The notes below the pieces were generated by a model. It was not told the DNA's origin. It worked only from the letters and a program-made list of their open reading frames with translations, and did no database searches. The position numbers and the translations under genes were made by a program. Positions 1-5,049 of a stretch of 7,437 nucleotides of DNA are shown piece after piece. This stretch comes from Comamonadaceae bacterium (GTDB lineage Bacteria > Pseudomonadota > Gammaproteobacteria > Burkholderiales > Burkholderiaceae_C), in the NCBI GenBank assembly GCA_947451445.1, contig CANFZJ010000156.1, positions 1 through 7,437 of the forward strand, written 5' to 3'. How positions within the stretch are numbered: the stretch's first letter is position 1; the number at the start of each line of letters is the position of its first letter.

Positions 1-798
1 ACCGTCTGGCAAATGCTGCTGGGCCATTTGCAAGCGAATGGGCTGAAGTTCAGCAGCCTGAACCGCACGGTGATTGGTGGCTCGGCCTGTCCGCCCGCCA
101 TGATCAGCGCCTTTCAGGACGGCTACGGTGTGGAGGTGCTGCACGCCTGGGGCATGACCGAAACATCGCCTCTGGGTACGCTGTGCAGCCTGAAGAACAA
201 GCACCTCAGCCTGCCCGCAGAAGCGCAAATCGCCATCCGCCTCAAGCAGGGCCGGGCGCTGTACGGGGTGGACATGAAGGTGGTGGACGGCGCAGGCCAG
301 CCGCTGCCGCATGACGGTACATCTGCCGGGGACCTGCTGGTCAAAGGCCCGTGGATCGTGTCCGACTACTACCGCAGCGACGCGCCCAGTCCGCTAGTGG
401 ACGGCTGGTTCCCCACCGGGGACGTGGCCACCATCTGCCCCGACGGCTACCTGCAGATCACCGACCGCAGCAAGGACGTGGTCAAGTCCGGCGGCGAATG
501 GATCAGCTCCATCGCGCTGGAAAACATCGCCGTGGCCCATCCGGCCATTGCCATGGCCGCCTGTATCGGCGTAAAGCACCCCAAATGGGACGAGCGCCCG
601 ATCATCGTGGCCGTCAAAAAACCAGGGGCCGTGCTGGAGGCGGCCGAGCTGCTGCAGTTCTATGACGGCAAGATCGCCAAGTGGCAAATCCCCGACGACG
701 TGGTGTTTGTGGACGCTATTCCTCTGGGCGCGACCGGCAAGATGCAGAAAATGCGGCTGCGTGAGCAGCTGAAGGACTACCGGCTGCCGGGGCTGTAG
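1..798 (+). CDS. Acyl-CoA ligase (AMP-binding family), C-terminal part, cut by the left edge
   Basis: Forms an acyl-CoA from a carboxylic acid, ATP and CoA through an acyl-adenylate; probably cytosolic. The frame is open from base 1, so the start lies outside the window and about 265 C-terminal residues remain, roughly half of a normal 540-residue enzyme. ANL-superfamily motifs appear in order: HAWGMTETSP (about 142-171), GWFPTGD with the ATP-ribose-binding Asp (about 403-423), the hinge ITDRSKDVVKSGGEWIS (about 457-507), and near the end PLGATGKMQKMR with the catalytic Lys of the adenylation half-reaction (739-741). The close spacing resembles the medium-chain / AlkK group, which also includes enzymes annotated as 3-(methylthio)propionyl-CoA ligase. 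The acyl pocket is mostly outside the window, so the substrate is open. The family is secure; substrate and gene symbol are not. The stop codon is part of a GC-rich hairpin (788-803). Confidence 0.93.
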   Translation, partial: TVWQMLLGHLQANGLKFSSLNRTVIGGSACPPAMISAFQDGYGVEVLHAWGMTETSPLGTLCSLKNKHLSLPAEAQIAIRLKQGRALYGVDMKVVDGAGQPLPHDGTSAGDLLVKGPWIVSDYYRSDAPSPLVDGWFPTGDVATICPDGYLQITDRSKDVVKSGGEWISSIALENIAVAHPAIAMAACIGVKHPKWDERPIIVAVKKPGAVLEAAELLQFYDGKIAKWQIPDDVVFVDAIPLGATGKMQKMRLREQLKDYRLPGL

Positions 799-834
799 CC
801 CCGTAAAATTCGCCATTTGACCGCCCCGAGGGGC
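788..834 (+). promoter_or_regulatory. Tandem GC-rich hairpins around the ligase stop and the next ribosome binding site
   Basis: CGGGGC-TGTA-GCCCCG at 788-803 is a perfect 6-bp stem with a 4-base loop that includes the ligase stop codon. GCCCC-GA-GGGGC at 823-834 is a second perfect inverted repeat. The second GGGGC overlaps GAGGGG (828-833), the likely Shine-Dalgarno of the gene starting at 843. All four arms are the same 5-mer or its complement, so the arms could pair in more than one way. No T-run follows the first hairpin, so I do not call it an intrinsic terminator. The structure is visible; a regulatory role is inference. Confidence 0.4.
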
Positions 835-842
835 TATTCACT

Positions 843-1037
843 ATGCGCATCCTCTTCAGCGCTTTGGGTTTGCTGCTGGTGCTGCTGGTCGTGGCACAAC
901 TGGCCAAAAAGCAGCTGCCGTCGCAGCTGGCTGCACCGGCACGGGCCGCTTCGGCGCAGCAAATGCAGCAACAAATCCAGCACAGCATAGATGCCGCCCT
1001 GCAAGCACCACGCGCCGAGCCAGATGACAAACCTTGA
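843..1037 (+). CDS. Small single-span membrane protein of unknown function (64 aa)
   Basis: I do not recognise a named family. Residues 1-20 (MRILFSALGLLLVLLVVAQL) form one strongly hydrophobic helix with a single Arg at the front, followed by KK. This suggests an inner-membrane anchor or uncleaved signal, with the remaining 40 residues hydrophilic. The tail is rich in Ala and Gln, with a likely helical stretch QQMQQQIQHSIDAALQ at about 40-55 and an acidic end (EPDDKP). The ATG is preceded by GAGGGG at 828-833, a good ribosome binding site lying inside a hairpin. The gene sits 44 bp after the acyl-CoA ligase and 66 bp before tadA on the same strand, so co-transcription is likely. I recall similar short proteins upstream of tadA in Comamonadaceae, which favours a real gene, but I could not check this. 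Its stop codon touches the edge of a palindromic repeat. Confidence 0.7.
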   Translation: MRILFSALGLLLVLLVVAQLAKKQLPSQLAAPARAASAQQMQQQIQHSIDAALQAPRAEPDDKP

Positions 1038-1098
1038 TGATTTTTATGCCTCTAGCGCATATGGAGTGTGCGGCAGCAGCTATAAAAAATATAGTGAC
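1037..1098 (-). repeat. Interspersed palindromic repeat, copy A (intergenic)
   Basis: About 62 bp fill nearly the whole gap between the small membrane protein gene and tadA. Read on the minus strand it has the blocks CTAT, 8 bases, ATAGCTGCT, 15 bases, TGCGC, then AGAGGC. Copy B at 2634-2695 has the same blocks with identical spacing up to TGCGC. On the plus strand the element is an imperfect palindrome: TTTTTATGCCTCTAGCGCA on the left pairs partly with TGCGGCAGCAGCTATAAAAA on the right. From memory, short elements with this ATAGCTGCT core are scattered through Comamonadaceae genomes. Function is unknown; it could form a hairpin between the two coding regions. Confidence 0.7.
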
Positions 1099-1103
1099 GC
1101 ACC

Positions 1104-2084
1104 ATGACCGACTTTGACGCCATGCAACTCGCGCTGGACCAGGCGCGCCTGGCCGCCGCAGCGGGCGAGGTGCCGGTGGGCGCGGTTGTCATCCGGGACG
1201 GGGTGGTCATCGCCACCGGGCGCAACGCCCCCATCGACGGCCACGACCCGACCGCCCACGCTGAAATCACCGCGCTGCGCGCCGCCGCACAGGCGCTGGG
1301 CAACTACCGGCTGGACGGCTGCACGCTGGTCGTCACCCTGGAGCCCTGCACCATGTGCAGCGGAGCCATGCTGCACGCCCGGCTGCAGCGGGTGGTGTTT
1401 GGCGCACTAGATGCAAAAACCGGCGCGGCCGGGTCGGTACTGAACGTGTTTGCCCACCCGCAAATCAACCACCAAACACTGGTGCAGGGCGGCGTGCGGG
1501 CCGAAGAGTGTGCCGCCTTGCTGCAAACCTTTTTTCAGCAGCGCCGCGCCGACCAACGCCAAACCCACCAGCCGCTGCGCGAAGATGCCCTGCGCACGCC
1601 CGCGACCCGGTTTACGCCATCGCCCTGGCCGTCCCAGTACATCGCTGACTTGCCCGCCCTGGCCGGGCTGCGCATGCACTACCTGGACGCAGGCCCACCA
1701 GATGCCGCCGTTACTTTGGTCTGCCTGCACAGCGCCAATGGCTGGAGCGCTGACTACCACCCCATGCTGCCCGACTGGGTGGCAGCGGGCCACCGCGTGC
1801 TGGTGCCCGACCTGGTGGGCTTTGGCCGCAGCGACAAACCTAAAAAAGAGGCCGTGCACACCCGGGACTGGCACCGTCAAATTCTGCTGGAATGGATGGC
1901 GCAGCTGAACTTACAGGCGGTGCGGCTGGTCGTGCAGGGCGGCGATCTGCTGGGTCTGGCGGCGTCGGAACGCGTGGCGCAGGTGCAGGTGCTGGCTGCC
2001 AACATCGAAGCGGATGCCCGGCCGTACCCCGACCAGGGCCACCGCGCTGCGCTGCGGGCCTTTGCCGCGTGGCCGAGGCATTAG
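1104..2084 (+). CDS. tadA: tRNA adenosine(34) deaminase TadA with a degenerate alpha/beta-hydrolase C-terminal extension
   Basis: Residues 1 to about 150 are a complete TadA, which deaminates adenosine 34 to inosine in the anticodon loop of tRNA-Arg(ACG). Visible are GEVPVGAVV, N41, the HAE motif (Zn ligand His52, catalytic Glu54) and PCTMC (Zn ligands Cys82 and Cys85). Typical TadA is about 150-170 residues; this protein has 326. Residues about 170-326 resemble haloalkane dehalogenases: LRMHYLDAG, AAGHRVLVPDLVGFGRSDKP (228-246), a His-x-x-x-LL helix, then LRLVVQ-like RLVVQ. The nucleophile motif usually read as VVQDWGG is here VVQGGDLLGL, so the catalytic Asp is missing. The text then passes from LAAN (297-300) almost directly to PYPDQGHRAALRAF (307-320), a motif that in those enzymes lies after the cap domain, and ends. 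The extension is therefore probably not an enzyme. The start fits the TadA N-terminus; no clear Shine-Dalgarno precedes it, because copy A of the repeat occupies that space. ldcA follows after 39 bp. Confidence 0.93.
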   Translation: MTDFDAMQLALDQARLAAAAGEVPVGAVVIRDGVVIATGRNAPIDGHDPTAHAEITALRAAAQALGNYRLDGCTLVVTLEPCTMCSGAMLHARLQRVVFGALDAKTGAAGSVLNVFAHPQINHQTLVQGGVRAEECAALLQTFFQQRRADQRQTHQPLREDALRTPATRFTPSPWPSQYIADLPALAGLRMHYLDAGPPDAAVTLVCLHSANGWSADYHPMLPDWVAAGHRVLVPDLVGFGRSDKPKKEAVHTRDWHRQILLEWMAQLNLQAVRLVVQGGDLLGLAASERVAQVQVLAANIEADARPYPDQGHRAALRAFAAWPRH

Positions 2085-2123
2085 GCGGGCGCTACGTAAG
2101 TCCTATAAGGGATACTTGCAGCC

Positions 2124-3122
2124 GTGACCAAACATATCTACATCTATTCCCCCTCCGGCGCGGTACGCGACAAGGCTGCCTTCAAACGCGGCGTAGCCCG
2201 GCTTAAGGCCCTGGGCCATACGGTCGAGATCGACGCCGACGCGCTCAAAAGCCATATGCGTTTTGCGGGCGATGACGCGACCCGCGTAGCCGCCATCCAC
2301 CGGGCCGCCGCCAGCGAGGCCGACGTGGCACTGATCTCGCGCGGCGGCTACGGCCTGACGCGCATTCTGGGCCAGATCGACTACCCCGCCGTGGCCCACG
2401 CCATCGCCCACGGCCTGCAGTTTGTCGGCTTCAGTGACTTCACCGCGCTGCAAAACGCCGTATTCGCACAAACCGGGGCCGTCACCTGGGCGGGCCCGGC
2501 ACTGGGCGAAGACTTTGGCGCGAACACGGGGGAGGGTGGCGTGCCGGACGACATCATGGAAGCCTGTTTTGACGACTTGGTCGCAGGGCAGGGCGAGGGC
2601 ACCGGCTGGCGGATGGGCAAAGCAGACGCCGATATTGCTATGCAATCCATAGCTGCTCGTGCAGGTGCTGATTGCGCAGAAGCCGATTTTTACTTAAAAG
2701 ATGCGACGCTGTGGGGCGGCAACCTGTCGGTACTGGTATCGCAGCTGGGTACACCGTATTTTCCGCAAGTGCAGGGCGGTATATTGTTTTTGGAAGATGT
2801 GGGTGAGCACCCTTACCGCATCGAACGCATGCTGACCCAGTTGTTGTACGCGGGTGTGCTGGCCCAACAGCAGGCGATTGTGCTGGGCCAGTTCACGGGT
2901 TTTAGCAAAACCCCGCATGACCGCAACTTCCGCATGGCAACGGTGGTGGACTGGCTGCGCAGCCAGTTGCACGTGCCGGTGCTGACCAATCTACCGTTTG
3001 GCCACGTGCCGACCAAGGTGCTATTGCCCGTAGGGGCCAAGGTAGAACTGGCGTTGCAAGGGCGTGACGCGATGATGGTCTGGGGCCACCTGGGGCATCC
3101 GGGCCACCACGAACACCATTGA
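2124..3122 (+). CDS. ldcA: LD-carboxypeptidase (peptidase family S66, muramoyltetrapeptide carboxypeptidase)
   Basis: Cytoplasmic serine peptidase that removes the terminal D-Ala from murein tetrapeptides during cell-wall recycling. The S66 signature is complete: SRGGYG (72-77), the nucleophile elbow GFSD with Ser104, GGNLSVL (198-204), LFLEDVGEHPYRIERM with catalytic Glu224, and PFGH with catalytic His294. The 332 residues are slightly more than the usual 300-310. Two things account for this: a segment at about 171-191 encoded by copy B of the palindromic repeat, just before DATLWGGN, and a His-rich tail (GHLGHPGHHEHH). The best start is GTG, giving TKHIYIYSPSGAVR, the normal N-terminal strand; no better upstream or downstream ATG exists. 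AAGGGA at 2107-2112 is a distant ribosome binding site. It lies 39 bp after tadA and is probably in the same operon. The catalytic assignment is firm; the effect of the insertion is unknown. Confidence 0.94.
   Translation: MTKHIYIYSPSGAVRDKAAFKRGVARLKALGHTVEIDADALKSHMRFAGDDATRVAAIHRAAASEADVALISRGGYGLTRILGQIDYPAVAHAIAHGLQFVGFSDFTALQNAVFAQTGAVTWAGPALGEDFGANTGEGGVPDDIMEACFDDLVAGQGEGTGWRMGKADADIAMQSIAARAGADCAEADFYLKDATLWGGNLSVLVSQLGTPYFPQVQGGILFLEDVGEHPYRIERMLTQLLYAGVLAQQQAIVLGQFTGFSKTPHDRNFRMATVVDWLRSQLHVPVLTNLPFGHVPTKVLLPVGAKVELALQGRDAMMVWGHLGHPGHHEHH
2634..2695 (+). repeat. Interspersed palindromic repeat, copy B (in frame inside ldcA)
   Basis: Same element as copy A but in the opposite orientation. 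CTAT (2638-2641), 8 bases, ATAGCTGCT (2649-2657), 15 bases, TGCGC (2673-2677), then AGAAGC. The two copies agree in these blocks and differ between them. Copy B is read through as about IAMQSIAARAGADCAEADFYL without stop or frame change, in a place where S66 peptidases normally have a short linker before the conserved ATLWGGN segment. The similarity is seen directly; that it arrived as an insertion is inference. Confidence 0.65.
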
Positions 3123-3236
3123 AACAGGTCTGGCGGCGTTGCCTTGCAACTGTTTGCACATCGCCATATCGCGTTTTTCGCGCTTTAAACCGGCTGCTGT
3201 GCACTAAACTGTAATTTCACTCTTAAAGTCTCCAGA
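3123..3236. other. Gap between ldcA and the cyclase gene
   Basis: 114 bases without a gene. It holds GTTGC-CTT-GCAAC and, further on, CGCG-TTTTT-CGCG, both short inverted repeats, but neither is followed by a convincing T-run. No promoter can be named with confidence. The lower GC near 3180-3230 would suit a promoter for the cyclase gene. The gap is larger than those between the preceding genes, so the cyclase may start a new transcription unit. Confidence 0.35.
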
Positions 3237-4163
3237 ATGGTCGTTCAGGCTACTGTCGTATTCGCCGATCTCACCGGAAGCACCGCCTTTTTTGAAGCGC
3301 TGGGCAATGAAAAGGCGACCCGCGCCGTGATGCGCCTGACGCAGTGGATTGGCGATGTCTGCGAAGCCCACCAGGGCCGGGTGGTCAAAAAGCTGGGCGA
3401 CGGCGTGCTGGCCGTGTTTACCCACGCGGGCCATGCGGCCGATGCGCTCATCGCCATTCAGCGCGGCCACCAACTGCGCTTGCTCACCTGGCCCAGCAAC
3501 ATTCGCATGGAAATCAAAGCTGGCATTGCACGCGGCGAGGTGCTGGAGGTCGATGGTGACTGCTACGGCGACGCCGTGAATGTAGCGTCCCGGCTCAGTG
3601 ACTTGTCCGGGGCCAACCAGATTTGGGTCACCGAGTCGGCGGTGCAAGAGATTGACAAAGCACAGGGCTTACGCTTTTTAAGCCTGGGCCCGATCAACCT
3701 GCGTGGCAAGACCGAAGCCGTCCCGCTGTACAAATTGGAATGGCAAGAGGGCGTGGTGACCGAATTCGTCACCATGCAAGCCTCCTTGGCCAGCATGGAG
3801 CGGCCAGAGCCGCAGCTGCAGGGCAAGATCCACTTGGTGTACTTGACCAGCAGCCGCAGCTTTTCGTCGGCCGACATGCCGGTGCACCTGGGGCGGGGCG
3901 AGCAGGCTGAGTTTTTTGTGGACGATCCCCGTGTGTCCCGTCTGCATGCCCGCATTGAATGGCGCAACGGTGCTTTCTTCCTGACCGACCTGAGCAGCTT
4001 TGGCACCTGGGTGCGGTTTGCCGGCAGCGATACCGATGTACCCCTGCGGCGCGACGATTGCCAGTTGCACGGCACCGGCGAAATTGCGCTGGGCATGCCG
4101 TTCAACGACATCAGCGGCCCCACGGTCCACTTCTCGTTTGCCCCCACGGCGTCGCTGTACTAA
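3237..4163 (+). CDS. Class III nucleotidyl cyclase with C-terminal FHA domain (predicted adenylate cyclase)
   Basis: Soluble protein of 308 residues with two domains. Residues 4-168 are a class III cyclase catalytic domain: FADLTGST gives the first metal Asp (Asp11), KKLGDGVLAVF gives Lys51 and the second metal Asp (Asp55), and DCYGDAVNVASRL gives Asp108, Asn115 and Arg119. Lys51 and Asp108 sit where adenine-specifying Lys and Asp sit in adenylate cyclases, and Asn115/Arg119 match the transition-state residues, so the enzyme looks intact and ATP-specific. These domains act as dimers. Residues about 196-305 are a forkhead-associated domain: LGRG (218-221), SRLH (Ser234, His237) and SSFGTW (253-258). 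FHA domains bind phosphothreonine peptides, which suggests control or localisation by a phosphoprotein; no Ser/Thr kinase is in the window. There is no transmembrane segment. The ATG has only a weak ribosome binding site. A PilZ gene follows after 191 bp. Confidence 0.92.
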   Translation: MVVQATVVFADLTGSTAFFEALGNEKATRAVMRLTQWIGDVCEAHQGRVVKKLGDGVLAVFTHAGHAADALIAIQRGHQLRLLTWPSNIRMEIKAGIARGEVLEVDGDCYGDAVNVASRLSDLSGANQIWVTESAVQEIDKAQGLRFLSLGPINLRGKTEAVPLYKLEWQEGVVTEFVTMQASLASMERPEPQLQGKIHLVYLTSSRSFSSADMPVHLGRGEQAEFFVDDPRVSRLHARIEWRNGAFFLTDLSSFGTWVRFAGSDTDVPLRRDDCQLHGTGEIALGMPFNDISGPTVHFSFAPTASLY

Positions 4164-4231
4164 GTTGGGCCTGCCGCGGGCGTACGTCCCGGCTGCGATA
4201 AAGAGTTTGTTGCCATGCTTGTCGGCGTTAA

Positions 4232-4288
4232 AATTTGTATACGGTAACAAATTCAAACGAATTTGCCCGTTTACTAAATTGTTCGAAC
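4232..4288. promoter_or_regulatory. AT-rich leader with overlapping inverted repeats upstream of the PilZ gene
   Basis: Within the 191-bp gap before the PilZ gene lies an AT-rich block unlike its surroundings. AATTTGT (4232-4238) and ACAAATT (4247-4253) form a 7-bp inverted repeat with 8 bases between. CAAATTC (4248-4254) and GAATTTG (4259-4265) form a second 7-bp repeat with 4 bases between. The middle arm is shared, so the two hairpins exclude each other. An 8-bp palindrome GTTCGAAC follows at 4281-4288. This could be an operator array or an alternative-hairpin leader. No -35/-10 pair or FliA-type promoter could be read with confidence. Confidence 0.4.
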
Positions 4289-4354
4289 ACCTAACTTTCA
4301 TCGCTACGGCGTCAGACCCGATCCGCAGCAGACCAGTGACTTGACGCTAACGCC

Positions 4355-5041
4355 ATGACGAAAAAATCCACCATCGAATTTGAAGACATGGGCCTGCAGG
4401 TCGGCGTGCGCATGCAAATCATGCCCAGCCAGACGGTCAACCCTGCCGTGCACTACACCTCGCTGATTGGGTTCGTTTCTGGCGAATACCTGTTGCTGAA
4501 GACGCCCGCGGAAAAGGGTGTTTTGCACCAAGGAGACGAGGTCATCGTCCGCGTCTTTTCGGGCGTATCGGTGTACACCTTTTCCAGCCAGGTGGAAGCT
4601 GTTTTAACCACACCGCATGCCTACATGGTGCTGGCCTTTCCCAGTGCGATCCAAAAAGTGGGCTTGCGCAAGGCCGTGCGCGTCAAAGCCAATTTGCCGG
4701 TCAAGATCAAAAACCCGCTGGACCCGCAAAATTTCAAAACAGCCACCTTGTCCGACATCAGCCTGAGTGGCGCGTTGGTATCTACCGCCCGCCCGCTGGG
4801 GGCGTCGGGTGACATGGTGGAGATTGAGTTCACGCTGCGTGACCAGGCGTCCAACACCGATGTGACGATTACTACCACGGCATCTATTCGCAGCGTTCAG
4901 CAGTCGGCCGGCAGTACTGCAGACGGTGCCACGTTCCACACGGTGTACTCACATGGCATTAATTTTCACGATGTGGGTGTCAGCGACCAGGCGATTTTGC
5001 AAAACTTTGTTTACGAGACGCTGCTGATCCACCGCACCTGA
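4355..5041 (+). CDS. YcgR-like PilZ-domain protein (predicted c-di-GMP receptor)
   Basis: Cytoplasmic protein of 228 residues with the two-domain plan of flagellar-brake proteins. Residues about 12-98 form an N-terminal beta domain of the YcgR/PilZN type (VGVRMQIM, IGFVSGEYLLLKTP, GDEVIVRVFSG). Residues about 100-225 are a PilZ domain. Both c-di-GMP-binding motifs are intact: RxxxR as Arg105 and Arg109 (LRKAVRV), and DxSxxG as Asp134, Ser136 and Gly139 (SDISLSGA). The protein is therefore expected to bind c-di-GMP; in relatives this changes contact with the flagellar motor or other targets. No flagellar or polysaccharide genes lie nearby, so the target is not shown. The ATG has no clear Shine-Dalgarno; the start is chosen because the protein keeps the complete N-terminal domain. 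The stop lies 8 bases from the stop of the convergent histidine kinase gene. Confidence 0.88.
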   Translation: MTKKSTIEFEDMGLQVGVRMQIMPSQTVNPAVHYTSLIGFVSGEYLLLKTPAEKGVLHQGDEVIVRVFSGVSVYTFSSQVEAVLTTPHAYMVLAFPSAIQKVGLRKAVRVKANLPVKIKNPLDPQNFKTATLSDISLSGALVSTARPLGASGDMVEIEFTLRDQASNTDVTITTTASIRSVQQSAGSTADGATFHTVYSHGINFHDVGVSDQAILQNFVYETLLIHRT

Positions 5042-5049
5042 TGTCCCTG

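Noticed and set aside
788..815. Intrinsic terminator after the acyl-CoA ligase
   Set aside because: The stem is good but TAAAATTCGCC, not a T-run, follows it, and the next gene starts closely downstream.
394..816. Minus-strand open frame of 140 codons opposite the acyl-CoA ligase
   Set aside because: It lies wholly over a well-supported gene, its protein has no recognisable motif, and long antisense frames are expected in GC-rich coding DNA.
1407..1880. Minus-strand open frame of 157 codons opposite tadA
   Set aside because: Shadow of the real gene; the translated text is low in recognisable structure, while the plus strand carries TadA and hydrolase motifs throughout.
1892..2206. Plus-strand frame running past the tadA stop, considered as a frameshifted remainder of the hydrolase domain
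   Set aside because: Its translation shows no hydrolase motifs after 2084 and it overlaps the start of ldcA, so a simple frameshift does not restore the missing part.
2103..2645. Minus-strand open frame of 180 codons opposite ldcA
   Set aside because: Complete overlap with an S66 peptidase whose catalytic residues are all on the plus strand.
4164..4200. GC-rich inverted repeat GGGCGTACGTCC after the cyclase gene as a terminator
   Set aside because: The pairing has essentially no loop and no T-run follows, so folding as a terminator is unlikely.
3563..4301. Two minus-strand open frames (194 and 207 codons) opposite the cyclase-FHA gene
   Set aside because: They overlap each other and a gene with full catalytic motifs; no domain features are visible in either.
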